Positions 38,392-47,224 are shown, numbered from the stretch's first letter. The stretch: DNA of 64,000 nt from Streptomyces sp. V1I1 (GCF_030817355.1 NZ_JAUSZH010000001.1:5828501-5892500), one strand, 5' to 3'. A program made the numbers and translations. Notes: a model not told the origin generated them from the letters alone.

Positions 38392-38474
38392 GTCTGGGCT
38401 CCCTTTGTACGTACTCGTACCCCCAAGGATCCGCCCGAGGGCGGAGCCGGACAACCAGGGGGACGTCCCGGGGT

Positions 38475-38543
38475 GGCCGGGCAGGGGGTGCCGCGCGGGG
38501 GGTCTGCCGCGTCCGGGGCGGCCGGGCAGGGGGTGCCGCGCGG
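38475..38543. repeat. Two-copy direct repeat in a GC-rich gap
   Basis: The 24-mer starting GGCCGGGCAGGGGGTGCCGC recurs with a 45-bp period (38475, 38520), followed by looser GGAGGGCCGCGT copies to about 38640. No gene is seen between 38392 and 38657. Confidence 0.75.
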
Positions 38544-38657
38544 AGGTCCGCGTCCTGGGGGCGCCACGCGGAGGGCCGCGTCCCGGGTGCCCGGCGGCGG
38601 GAAGCCTCGGGCCCGCCCGGAGGGCCGCGTGTCCCGGGACCCAGGCGGCGCGGGGTC

Positions 38658-40034
38658 TCAGGCGCCGGCGGTGCCGCCCGCGCCGCGCTCCTCGCGGATC
38701 TGCTCGACCACACGCGCGACCGCGCGCCGTACCGCCTCGGTCTCCATCAGGAAGTGCCAGTAGTCGGGATGCCGGCCCTCGAGCCCGGCGACGGCCCGCT
38801 CCAGCCGGGCCACCGAGTCATCCAGCGGCCGCGCATGACGCGGATCCGGGGTGTTGCGCCCAGCCATGGCGAGGCGCTGCGCGTCGCGGATGGCGAATCG
38901 GGTCCGGTCGATCTCCTGCTGCGGATCCTTGGCCACGGCATTGAGCCGCCGCAGCCGGTCGCCGGCCGCGGAGACCGCCTCATCGGTGGTGTTCAGCAGC
39001 GCCCGTACCGTACTGAGCAGGGCCGTCGCATCCGCCCACCGCTGTTCGTCGCGCGCCTTGGCCGCCTCCCGGAGCTTCTCCTCGGCCTGGCGGACGCTGA
39101 TCGCCGCCTGCTCGGGGACGGGCTGGAGATCCTGCCAGCAGGCGGCGGAGAAGCGCCGCCGCAGCTCGCTCAGGACGGGCTCGACGGATCCGGCGCGGTT
39201 GGTGAGGGCCTCCGCGCGTGTACGGAGGGACACCAGGCGCTTGTCGGTCTCGGCGGCGCGCTCGGGCAGCCGCTCGGCCTCGGCCCGTACGGCTTCGGCG
39301 TCGCGCAGCACGCGGTCGGCGCGCTGGAGGGTCTCGGCCACGCCGTGCCGCCCGGCGCCCTGATTGAGCATGGTCAGCTCGGGGGCGAGGGCGGCGAGGC
39401 GAGCCGCGAGATCGTCCGCTCGCAAACCGGAGCCCCGCGCCGAATCGAGAGCGTTGCTCGCGGAAAGTAGCGCCTGTCGCGCCCGCTCCACGGCGGGAGC
39501 GAGCCGGGCGAGCTGCGTCTCCGCCTTGTCGAGCAGCGGCCCGAGCCCCTGCGCAAACCGGTCGAGGTCCCCCTTGACCCGTACGAGCTCGTCCTTGGCA
39601 CTGGTGAGCTCACCCCGCGCGTGCGCGGCGACGGAGGCTTCGAGGCCGTCCCGGTCGAGGTCGTGCGCGTCCACGGCGGTGATGTACCGATGGCTCACCT
39701 CGTCGATCCGCCGCCCCAGCGCGGCGAAGTCGTCCACGGCCCGGCGCGCCCCCGGCGAACTGTCCACCGCCGAGATCGTCTCGATCGAGATCCGCAGATC
39801 GCGCTGGGCGGTGTCCAGCTCGTAGAAGGCAGCGGCGGCGGCGTCCTTCGCGGCCTGCGCATCCGCGCGCTGGCTCTCCCCGCGCCCGCCGAACCAGCGC
39901 CGCGTCCCGCCGCCGGCGAACGCGCCCGGCAGCGCAGCGACGATCAACGGCACGGGCAGCAGCATCAGCGCGAGGACATCCCGGACGGCACTCGCCTGCC
40001 CTCTTGCATGAGGCCGCGCGTGTGTCGCCGTCAC
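38658..40034 (-). CDS. Membrane-anchored coiled-coil protein of unknown function
   Basis: 458 residues. One hydrophobic segment near the N-terminus (VLALMLLPVPLIVAALPGAFAG, about 20-41) is followed by a long, mostly helical, Ala/Glu/Arg-rich region with heptad-like patterns through about residue 420. A conserved-looking WFGGRGESQRADAQAAKDAAAAAFYELD block follows the helix. No enzymatic motif is seen. It may be an envelope scaffold or secretion accessory. GTG start with GAGAGGG upstream. Confidence 0.75.
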   Translation of the reverse strand: MTATHARPHARGQASAVRDVLALMLLPVPLIVAALPGAFAGGGTRRWFGGRGESQRADAQAAKDAAAAAFYELDTAQRDLRISIETISAVDSSPGARRAVDDFAALGRRIDEVSHRYITAVDAHDLDRDGLEASVAAHARGELTSAKDELVRVKGDLDRFAQGLGPLLDKAETQLARLAPAVERARQALLSASNALDSARGSGLRADDLAARLAALAPELTMLNQGAGRHGVAETLQRADRVLRDAEAVRAEAERLPERAAETDKRLVSLRTRAEALTNRAGSVEPVLSELRRRFSAACWQDLQPVPEQAAISVRQAEEKLREAAKARDEQRWADATALLSTVRALLNTTDEAVSAAGDRLRRLNAVAKDPQQEIDRTRFAIRDAQRLAMAGRNTPDPRHARPLDDSVARLERAVAGLEGRHPDYWHFLMETEAVRRAVARVVEQIREERGAGGTAGA

Positions 40035-40105
40035 ATCCCTCTCCCGTGCCGTGTCGCCCTGCCCGGTTCATTCTCCCACCAGGTAGTGACGAACACACGG
40101 GCCTG

Positions 40106-40918
40106 TTAGTTCGCGCTTCGCACAGTGACTTTGCCGTTGTCACTGCGGGCCTTGACGACGTGAGAGCTGCTGTCGTCGGTCGGCACGTCGACGTCCACAC
40201 CGCCGTTGTCGCTCTTGGCCGTCACGGCGTATGGAGCCCCGGCGCCCGGCAACTCGATGGTGATCCCGCCGTTGTCACTGACGGTCTCCACCCGATCGGG
40301 CACGGCGACGAGCCCGAGCCGCACGGACCCGTTGTCCGACCGGACGCTCACGGTCTTGGAGCTGACGCGCTCGGTGACGACGGCGCCGTTGTCGCTGTCG
40401 ACCCGGAGCGGTCCGCTGGAGTCCCGCACGGTCACCCCGCCATTGTCGGACCGGATCTTCAGCGCGGTGTCGAACCCACTGGCGGTGACGCTCCCGTTGT
40501 CGTCCTCCACGGTCACGGCAACCCCGCGCGGCACCTTGACGGTGTGCCGCGCTTCGCAGTCGCTGGCCACGGCATCACACTTCACCCGCAGGGTCAGCGT
40601 CCCGTCCTTCATCTTCCAGGAGGCCTCGGGCCCGTTCCCCATGAACACCCACCCGTCGACCTGCCGGGTCACCTGCACCTCTTTGACGTCGGCGGTCACG
40701 AGCTCGATGGCGGAGTCGTCGGAGTTGATGGTTAGGGCCTTCCCGGCGAGGGGGAACGACTTGCTCTCGACGGGGGCGTCTCCGGCATCGGCACTGCCAC
40801 ACCCGGTGAGGGCGCCCGCGGCAAGGGCGACGCCGGCGGCGACGAGCGCGCGAGCGCGAGTCCGAGTACGGGTGGTGCGATGGGTGCGGGTGCGGGTGCG
40901 GGTGCGGAATGCGGGCAC
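40106..40918 (-). CDS. DUF4097 beta-helix lipoprotein with SDNG repeats
   Basis: 270 residues. An Arg/Thr repeat leader (RTRTRTRTHRTTRTRTRAR) precedes a signal with lipobox LTGC, so it should be a surface lipoprotein. The body repeats S/D-DNG-x-V about every 20-25 residues at least seven times, fitting the DUF4097 putative-adhesin beta-helix. GTG start with GAGGGA 9 nt upstream. The Arg/Thr leader comes from a (gggtgc)n-like DNA repeat. Confidence 0.82.
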   Translation of the reverse strand: MPAFRTRTRTRTHRTTRTRTRARALVAAGVALAAGALTGCGSADAGDAPVESKSFPLAGKALTINSDDSAIELVTADVKEVQVTRQVDGWVFMGNGPEASWKMKDGTLTLRVKCDAVASDCEARHTVKVPRGVAVTVEDDNGSVTASGFDTALKIRSDNGGVTVRDSSGPLRVDSDNGAVVTERVSSKTVSVRSDNGSVRLGLVAVPDRVETVSDNGGITIELPGAGAPYAVTAKSDNGGVDVDVPTDDSSSHVVKARSDNGKVTVRSAN

Positions 40919-41120
40919 GGTGATCGTTCCCTCAGGTAGTTCGGCAGAGCAGTTCTGCCGATGTGCCCCCAAGGTAGGAGTTCGCAGGTGGGGGAACGAT
41001 CCGGGCGACCACCGCCTCGGGGGTGGGGGTAGCCCCCGTACCCAGGAGGAGGAGGGGGAGGCGGGGGGAACAGGTTTGCAGGGCGGCCCCCTGCGCCATG
41101 TACGCTGTTCCCTCATCCAC

Positions 41121-41192
41121 GGGTGCGTAGCTCAGGGGTAGAGCGCTGCTCTTACAAAGCAGATGTCGGCGGTTCGAAACCGTCCGCGCCCA
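41121..41192 (+). tRNA. tRNA-Val(UAC)
   Basis: 72 nt. Acceptor GGGTGCG pairs with CGCGCCC, anticodon stem CTGCT/AGCAG with loop CTTACAA gives anticodon UAC, T-loop TTCGAAA. The 3' CCA is not encoded. Its 3' 40 nt recur at 44064 with two changes. Confidence 0.95.
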
Positions 41193-41206
41193 CTTGCTTC
41201 AAGACA

Positions 41207-41247
41207 AAGGCCCAGGCCACCGGCGACAAACCGGAAGCCTGGGCCTT
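41207..41247 (+). terminator. Terminator after tRNA-Val
   Basis: AAGGCCCAGGC / GCCTGGGCCTT (11-bp arms) with an inner CCGG pair. Confidence 0.8.
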
Positions 41248-41477
41248 GATCGTTCCTCCGCCCTTGCGGCGGGGGAGTGGCGTCGTGCCACCTACGTGCC
41301 GGATGCTGCTTCTGGATCTTCCCCAGCGGGCTCGGCCGGCCGGACCCCCGGTCCGGTGAGGACCCTAGGGTTTGTCCCTGATGCCCGCATCGATGTCGCT
41401 CGCCTACCGTCGTGAGTAGTGCTGATCTTCCGGTCAGCCGATCCATTCGCACCGAACTCGTGCGTTACGGAGGCTTG

Positions 41478-42452
41478 ATGAAGGCGATCGTCCAGGACCG
41501 GTACGGCTCACCTGACGTTCTGGAGCTCAGGGAGGTCGACAAGCCGGTGGTCGCCGGCCACGAGGTGCTGATACGGGTCCAGGCGGCGGCGGTCAACGCG
41601 CGCGACTGGCACGTCATGCGGGGCGACCCGTACATGGCACGCCTGGTGCTCGGGTTCGGCAGGCCGAAGGCGAAGATCCGGGGCACGGACTTCGCGGGTC
41701 GGGTGGAAGCGGTGGGCAAGGACGTGAAACGGTTCCGTCCCGGTGACGCGGTATTCGGCGAAGCCGACGGAGCATTTGCCGAGTATGTGTGTGCCTCGGA
41801 CGACGTGGTGGAGCCGAAACCGGCCAGCCTGACGTTCGAGCAGGCGGCCGTGGTGCCGCTGGCGGGGAACACCGCCCTCATGGGCCTTCGTGATCTGGGG
41901 GGAGTGCAGCCGGGACAGAAGGTCCTGGTCAACGGTGCGTCAGGTGGTGTGGGGACCTTCGCCGTGCAGATGGCCAAGTCGTTCGGCGCGGAGGTGACCG
42001 GCGTGTGCAGTACGCGAAACGTGGACCTGGTCCGGTCGCTCGGCGCGGACCACGTCATCGACTACACGGGGGAAGACTTCACTCGGAACGGACAGCGGTA
42101 CGACGTCGTTCTCGACCTGGTGGGGAACCGTTCGTTGACCGAGTGCCGGCGCGCGCTGACCCCCGCGGGGACGCTCGTTCTGTCCGGTGGGGGCGTGTCC
42201 GACGGCGGCAGTCTTGTCGGGCCGATGGGTCTCATCCTCAGGGGGCAGGCGCTGTCACGTTTCGTCCGCCATCGGCTGCTCGTACTTACGGCGACGCCGA
42301 GCAAGGAGAACCTGGCGACGCTGAGGGAACTCGCCGAGTCCGGAAGAATTACCCCGGTCATTGACCGGACCTACCCGTTGAGCGAAGTACCCGAGGCCAT
42401 CCGGTACCTCGAAGTTGAGCACGCGCGTGCGAAGGTCGTCATCACCGTGTGA
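41478..42452 (+). CDS. Zinc-free MDR-type NADP-dependent oxidoreductase (quinone reductase-like)
   Basis: 324 residues of the medium-chain dehydrogenase superfamily, quinone-oxidoreductase branch: no zinc-ligand set, and the NADP loop VLVNGASGGVGTFAVQMAKSFG is clear (about 149-171). The N-terminal catalytic domain holds NARDWHVMRGDPY, GTDFAGRVEAVG. It reduces quinones or enones with NADPH. It lies in the 2.9-kb segment between the tRNA and its partial copy. ATG with ACGGAGG upstream. Confidence 0.9.
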   Translation: MKAIVQDRYGSPDVLELREVDKPVVAGHEVLIRVQAAAVNARDWHVMRGDPYMARLVLGFGRPKAKIRGTDFAGRVEAVGKDVKRFRPGDAVFGEADGAFAEYVCASDDVVEPKPASLTFEQAAVVPLAGNTALMGLRDLGGVQPGQKVLVNGASGGVGTFAVQMAKSFGAEVTGVCSTRNVDLVRSLGADHVIDYTGEDFTRNGQRYDVVLDLVGNRSLTECRRALTPAGTLVLSGGGVSDGGSLVGPMGLILRGQALSRFVRHRLLVLTATPSKENLATLRELAESGRITPVIDRTYPLSEVPEAIRYLEVEHARAKVVITV

Positions 42453-42648
42453 CGGTCCGCTGAGGCCCAGCCGTCCATGCACCTGAGGGCGCCCCGTCTT
42501 CCTCGCTCCTCCTGATATCTGAACCGGCCGGCGGACACACGCCCAGCCAGGGCCAGCTCCTGACAGCCTCCACCACTGGCACAGTTCCTTGCGCTGGTCG
42601 GGCTCATAGGACAAGGTCACCGATCAGTGGCGCGCCGGTGGTGCCGAG

Positions 42649-42666
42649 GTCGAGCGTGCCCACCAG
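42649..42666. repeat. Short tRNA-3'-end-like remnant
   Basis: GAGGTCGAGCGTGCCCACCA-like sequence next to a terminator nearly identical to the one behind the tRNA copy at 44064; reads as an internally deleted copy of that end. Confidence 0.4.
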
Positions 42667-42668
42667 GA

Positions 42669-42704
42669 CAAAGGCCCCCAGCCGATCACGGCTGGGGGCC
42701 TTTG
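42669..42704 (+). terminator. Terminator, duplicate of the one at 44109
   Basis: CAAAGGCCCCCAGCC-GATCAC-GGCTGGGGGCCTTTG, 15-bp perfect stem. Core AAGGCCCCCAGCCGATCACG is shared with 44111-44130. The rest of 42453-42985 shows no gene and is AT-richer than its surroundings toward the next start. Confidence 0.8.
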
Positions 42705-42985
42705 GCATCCAGTTCTGGCATCAACGGCGGCGGTCACTCACCCAGCGAATAGGGTCCAATCGGCGGACCACTTTCACCTCATCGGCTGCCATGGGGGCCT
42801 ATCGGTAGGCCTATCGGCTTACCCCACAGGCCAGACCCATCCCAAGCTTGTAATGTCAGTCCACAGGCGCCGAACTACACCGAATTGCCAAACCGATACT
42901 TACCAAACCTTGCTGCGGATCAAATCGGGCCGGGTCTACTTCCGTGTCCACACTGGTGGGCCGGAAAATACGGAAAGGGAAAGAA

Positions 42986-43999
42986 TTGGCATTCAGTGAG
43001 ATAGCTTCAAAGGTGACTTTAGGAGTAGTTGTCGTTGCGGTCTCCACTTCGGCCGTCGCTCCCGCTTCCACGGCAACCGTCGCTCCCGCCTCCACGGCAA
43101 CCGTCGCTCCTGATTCCAGGGCAACCGTCTCCCATGAGACCCGGAGCATAAAATTCACATCCCAGCGACTCAAGGGCAGGCTGATTGAGTGCACGTCCGA
43201 AAACCCCGGACTGGCACAGTTTCTCACTCGAGACATAGCGAAGTCGCTGGAAAATCGCGCCAGTCAGGCCTCGGTGGTGCTGTATGACCGAAACACCCGT
43301 ACCTCCTGCACGTACGGCGCGGACAAGCACTACGACTCCGCGAGCACAGTCAAGCCGATAATATTGGGGGCTCTGCTCCTGGACAGAGGAGTCGACCTGT
43401 CCGAGGAGGAGCAGGACCTGGCCAGACAGATGATCGTGAGCTCGGACAACGACGCGACGTACGCCCTGTGGGAAAGCCTGGGCCACAAAAATATCCAGAA
43501 TTTCCTGGACAAGGCCGGAATGAAGAACACCATCCTCAACGACGCAGGCTTCATGGGCCTGACTCAGGTCACTGCAAGGGACCAGGCCAAACTGCTTGAG
43601 CTGCTCACCGCTGAGGACAACTCGGTCCTGAACGCCGAAGAGCGCACCTACATCCTGGACCTCATGCGTGACGTGCAGGAGGATCAGCGGTGGGGAACGC
43701 CCGCCGGGGCTCCCTCGGACGCTGCCGTACAGGTCAAGAACGGGTGGCTTCAGCGTTCCCAGAACAGGCTCAAGAACCCCTGGGACCGCGGAGATTGGAA
43801 GGTCAACAGCATGAGTGCGGTCACCGGTCATGCCTACGACTATGGCCTCGTGGTCCTCACCGAAAACAACAGGGTCCCTGAAGACGAGTCGCCGGAGGTG
43901 GGGTGGGACTATGGCATGGAAACGGTTGAGGCCGTGGCAAAGGCCATCCACCACGACCTCAAGGCTCCCCCGGCTACCGGCCGTCCCGGCCTCCTATGA
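42986..43999 (+). CDS. Secreted class A beta-lactamase-like serine hydrolase, TTA codon
   Basis: 337 residues from the TTG at 42986, chosen for GGAAAGGGA 5 nt upstream; a GTG at 42944 is in frame. Signal peptide, then a degenerate tandem linker (ASTATVAP repeated), then the hydrolase: S120-T-V-K123, S153-D-N155 and K251-N-G253, the three class A motifs. A clear omega-loop Glu was not found, so penicillin hydrolysis is doubtful. Codon 12 is TTA (43019-43021), so translation should need the bldA tRNA. Base and codon use are less GC-rich than neighbours, and it lies in the tRNA-flanked segment, suggesting transfer. Confidence 0.85.
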   Translation: MAFSEIASKVTLGVVVVAVSTSAVAPASTATVAPASTATVAPDSRATVSHETRSIKFTSQRLKGRLIECTSENPGLAQFLTRDIAKSLENRASQASVVLYDRNTRTSCTYGADKHYDSASTVKPIILGALLLDRGVDLSEEEQDLARQMIVSSDNDATYALWESLGHKNIQNFLDKAGMKNTILNDAGFMGLTQVTARDQAKLLELLTAEDNSVLNAEERTYILDLMRDVQEDQRWGTPAGAPSDAAVQVKNGWLQRSQNRLKNPWDRGDWKVNSMSAVTGHAYDYGLVVLTENNRVPEDESPEVGWDYGMETVEAVAKAIHHDLKAPPATGRPGLL

Positions 44000-44063
44000 A
44001 GGCTGCTGGGCCGGCAGGGCTGATTCAACGGCTTGGTGACCAGGCGTTCGCTGACATCAGTCG

Positions 44064-44106
44064 TACAAAGCAGAGGTCGGCGGTTCGAAACCGTACGCGC
44101 CCACCA
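44064..44106. repeat. Partial tRNA-Val copy (att-like direct repeat)
   Basis: 40 nt (44064-44103) match 41153-41192, the 3' half of tRNA-Val from the anticodon onward, at 38 positions, and an encoded CCA follows. No 5' half precedes it. This is the layout left by integration at a tRNA 3' end. Confidence 0.85.
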
Positions 44107-44108
44107 GT

Positions 44109-44146
44109 GCGAAGGCCCCCAGCCGATCACGGCCGGGGGCCTTCGC
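44109..44146 (+). terminator. Terminator behind the tRNA-Val copy
   Basis: GCGAAGGCCCCC-A-GCC stem closing with GGC-C-GGGGGCCTTCGC, one mismatch; likely the original terminator of the tRNA gene. Confidence 0.75.
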
Positions 44147-44245
44147 AGTCAGCATGACGATCGAGCTCGTGGCACTGGCAGGCGTCAGGCCGTCGGGCCG
44201 TCGGGCCGTCGGGGCGGCCGCGCGGCCAGTCAGCTGGTCAGCTGG

Positions 44246-45175
44246 TCAGCCAGGGTAGACGCGCGCGGCGGCAATGGGGCGTTCGGCCACGGTGTGGGCC
44301 GTGGACGAGTTGACGCCCCATCGGTAGCCGGCGAAGAGCTTGGTGGCCGCGTCCGCGTAGAACACGATGTGGCCGTAGCCGGCACCATTGTGCTCGGTCC
44401 ACTCCGGCGTCGCGCCCACGTGCTCTTCGATCCGGGTGTCCGGGAAGGCGCGATAGATCGCCTCGGCGGAATCGGATGCGGCCGGGTCGCCGTGCGGATT
44501 GCTGGTGCAGTCGACGATCTCGAAGACGTACGGGACGACATTGCCGCCCACCTGGCTGTCCACGGAGGACGCCCAGGTCCCCTTGCGCTCCTTCACCATC
44601 ACGATGTGACCGGTGTACGGCTCCGTGGTGTTCTCCGGGTCGTAGTCGAAGGCCACCAGATCGCCCGGGCGCAGGTTGACCGGCTTGGTGACCCCGGTGA
44701 AGTGCGGTATGTCCGCCGAGATGGCGAAGCCCGTACGGAACTTCTCCGCGGTGGGGAAGAGCTTGCCGGGCTCGGTGTGGAAGTACTGGCTGAAGTACTC
44801 CTTCGTCGCCCATCCGTACGCCGAGTCCGCGCCGTAGGTGCGCTCGAGGACCATCGTGAGGAACGACGAGCATTGCGCGAAGACGGAGAACTGCTCGGGG
44901 TGCCCGGCCGCGCCCCACTTGGCCGAGGAGTTCTCGTCCGGGAACTCCCCTGCCGTCTTGTAGCGGTTCACCGTCGCCTGCTCGCTCCAGGGGAGCGTAC
45001 GCAGGTAATCGACCAACATTTCTGCCTCAACCTGGTGCGGCGGTCTGGCCCATTGCGGGTCCGGCGGCGGAACCTCTGCCGCGGCGGCCCGGCTCGTGCC
45101 GGCTGCGGCGGTGACGAGCGCCGCTCCGGCCGTACCGGCCAGGAGCCCCCGGCGGCTGAGACGGTGGTTGGACAT
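44246..45175 (-). CDS. Tat-exported papain-fold (NlpC/P60- or CHAP-like) protein
   Basis: 309 residues. Tat signal (LSRRGLLAGTAGAALVTAAA). The mature protein has a Cys in FAQCSSFLTMVLERTYG, then LRPGDLVAFDYD and a His in TGHIVMVKE, the order seen in NlpC/P60 and CHAP enzymes. A second GHIVFYADAATKLFAGYRWG lies near the end. It may cleave peptidoglycan or another peptide, but the assignment is by motif order only. ATG with GGGGGA upstream. Confidence 0.7.
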   Translation of the reverse strand: MSNHRLSRRGLLAGTAGAALVTAAAGTSRAAAAEVPPPDPQWARPPHQVEAEMLVDYLRTLPWSEQATVNRYKTAGEFPDENSSAKWGAAGHPEQFSVFAQCSSFLTMVLERTYGADSAYGWATKEYFSQYFHTEPGKLFPTAEKFRTGFAISADIPHFTGVTKPVNLRPGDLVAFDYDPENTTEPYTGHIVMVKERKGTWASSVDSQVGGNVVPYVFEIVDCTSNPHGDPAASDSAEAIYRAFPDTRIEEHVGATPEWTEHNGAGYGHIVFYADAATKLFAGYRWGVNSSTAHTVAERPIAAARVYPG

Positions 45176-45266
45176 GACTGATCCCCCAGTACTGTCGATG
45201 AATCATTGATGGCGGCAGGATCCTACGGCCTCACGTCGGGCCGGCGGCCTGGCGGACATCCCGCCG

Positions 45267-45965
45267 TCACCGGAGCAGGACCCTCCGGAAAGTTGCCTGC
45301 TCATACGGAAGTCTGCGCCGCTTTGCCGCGTCGCGGTTGCCCCGCACGATCCGCGTCACCGGGTGGTGCTCGCCCAGGACCCGAACACAATCGGCGTACG
45401 CCTCGTCGTACAGCGGGATGGCCCGCTTGACCTCACCCGCCGCGCGATACGCATCAGCGAGATAGCTGCGCGCGATCAGCGCGTCCGCATGATCCTCCCC
45501 CAGCACCCGTATGCAGTCGGCGAGGACCCGCTCGCCCAGCGGAATGGCCCGTCGCGCATCACCCGCGGCCCGGCATGCGAAGGCGAGGCCGAGCCGCGCG
45601 TCGAGCGTTCCCTGATGGTCCTCACCCAGCAGTCTGAGGCAGTCGGCAAGGACCCGCTCGAACAACGCGACCGCCCGCCCCGCATCGCCTGCCGCCCGAT
45701 ACGCGTCGGCGAGATAGCCACGCAGGGTGAGTGTCTGCAGATGGTCCTCGCCGAGCGCGCGGATACAACCGGCCAGTGCCCGCTCGCCCTGCGCGATCGC
45801 CCGTCCCGCTTCACCCGCCGTCCGGTACGCCTCGGCAAGATGCCCCTGCGTCATGAGCGTGTCCGGATGGTCCTCCCCAAGTACCCGGACACAACCGGCC
45901 TGAGCCCGTCGGAGGCACTCGATGGCACGCTTCACCGCACCTTGATCGAGCTGGAACCACCCCAT
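45267..45965 (-). CDS. TPR protein, probably an N-terminally truncated remnant
   Basis: About 232 residues from the first Met. Five to six 42-residue tetratricopeptide units follow the pattern VLGEDHPDTLxxxxxLAxAYRxAGxxxxAI. Such units usually form the C-terminal half of large NB-ARC/TPR signalling proteins in Streptomyces. Here nothing of an NB-ARC domain precedes; the frame stays open to 46433 but loses protein-like character. The start at 45965 is a guess. Confidence 0.55.
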   Translation of the reverse strand: MGWFQLDQGAVKRAIECLRRAQAGCVRVLGEDHPDTLMTQGHLAEAYRTAGEAGRAIAQGERALAGCIRALGEDHLQTLTLRGYLADAYRAAGDAGRAVALFERVLADCLRLLGEDHQGTLDARLGLAFACRAAGDARRAIPLGERVLADCIRVLGEDHADALIARSYLADAYRAAGEVKRAIPLYDEAYADCVRVLGEHHPVTRIVRGNRDAAKRRRLPYEQATFRRVLLR

Positions 45966-46014
45966 GTCGTGAAGAATGCGGGCCGTCTTCCTGGGACATC
46001 GACTCTGATCCAGG

Positions 46015-46274
46015 TCAGGAGGGAACGCGTCCGTCCTTGTCGTCGACGTGTCCGACGCCCTGCCACATGCCCATCGAGTAACGGGCCTTCGCGCCAGTGC
46101 CGTAGTGCCTGGTCGCGTAGTACCCCTGGAGGGCGACCGAGGTGCCGCGGAGCAGCAGGGTGTGCCCCGCGCGTCCGCGGGCGGTACCAGCGCAGCGGCC
46201 AGGTGACCCCATTGAGCGCCGGAACCGGGATGCACGAGATGTGGTTCGGGCCCGCAGTCAAATGAGTGACGCCC
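46015..46274 (-). pseudogene. Frameshifted small gene relic
   Basis: Two frames read as one protein: GVTHLTAGPNHISCIPVPALNGVTWPLRW in one frame, then HTLLLRGTSVALQGYYATRHYGTG and SMGMWQGVGHVDDKDGRVPS (ending at 46015) in another. Not recognised. The stretch 45966-46441 holds no other gene. Confidence 0.3.
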
Positions 46275-46441
46275 TCCGGCCAGGGGCGGTGCGAGGTGCT
46301 GTCGACTGGGAGGAGGCAGTAGAGAGCGGCGTCCGCTGTCCCCGGCGGCGACCGCGGCCCGGAACTCCTCGTCCGGATCGGAGACCCAGCTCGCCGTGGC
46401 ACCGGCTCGCGGACACGTGGTGCCCGGACACATTGTGTCCG

Positions 46442-47224
46442 TCAGCGTTTGGCCTCATCGGTCGGCGGGACCCACCTCATGCGGCCGTCCTCCCCAACTA
46501 CGTGGTCCTCTGCAAGGGCTCCCGGAGAAGGCATGTGCCAGCAGTCCGGTCCGTCACCCTCAATAACGTCAAAGGCAAGGTCGTCGTGGTAGACGCCGTC
46601 GTCCCCGATGACAGGGAAGACGATGACGAGGGAGTGATCCGCGGGGATCTTCTCCGGGTGGATGGACCCGATGAACTTGCCGTCCTCGTGCGTGAACCTC
46701 ACCACCTTCAGGGCGATGTCATCGTCGCCCGAGGTGTTCTTCTCTTCGTTGACCGGGCAGTAGGGGTCGCCCTGGTAAACCCGGGCCCGCACTCCCATGC
46801 GAGCCAGATCGCGCTGGAGGCGCTCAAGGGCGGGCCTGGTCTCTCCGGTATCGCGAATAGTCACCTTGACGACTCCGTGCGGTTCACGGTCGAGGGTGTA
46901 GGCCACCGCGGTGATCCTTTCTGGGAAGTATCCGGCCCCAGGGGCCGTGTGTTGGGCCGTGGTGCCATGGCCCGCCGAGGTGCCGGGCGCCTGGCCGATC
47001 GTCACCGCGATGCCGGCCACGGCGGCGACCACTGCCACGGCGGCGGCTACCCGCACCGCCAGACGCCGGCGTCTGTCCTTGCCCTGCTGGCGGGCCATCT
47101 CCAGCCAGCTGCTCATCAGGTGTTCCTCACGCTGCTGCTGACGGCCGGCGGGGAAGTCCCGATCGGCGGGCACGGTCAGCGTCCGACGCAGCACCTGCAC
47201 ATCGTCGTTCTGGTCCCGGGTCAC
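46442..47224 (-). CDS. Membrane partner protein of the sigma factor
   Basis: 260 residues. A cytoplasmic part of about 55 residues, one membrane helix (RLAVRVAAAVAVVAAVAGIAVTIG) and an external domain of about 180 residues ending WVPPTDEAKR. No zinc-binding anti-sigma (ZAS) motif is seen in the short N-terminal part. The GTG overlaps the sigma-factor stop by 4 nt, so the two are coupled. Topology and coupling suggest an anti-sigma or signalling partner. Confidence 0.7.
   Translation of the reverse strand: MTRDQNDDVQVLRRTLTVPADRDFPAGRQQQREEHLMSSWLEMARQQGKDRRRRLAVRVAAAVAVVAAVAGIAVTIGQAPGTSAGHGTTAQHTAPGAGYFPERITAVAYTLDREPHGVVKVTIRDTGETRPALERLQRDLARMGVRARVYQGDPYCPVNEEKNTSGDDDIALKVVRFTHEDGKFIGSIHPEKIPADHSLVIVFPVIGDDGVYHDDLAFDVIEGDGPDCWHMPSPGALAEDHVVGEDGRMRWVPPTDEAKR

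Noticed and set aside
41121..44146. Complete integrative element
   Set aside because: No integrase, excisionase, replication or transfer genes between the repeats; called only a tRNA-bounded islet.
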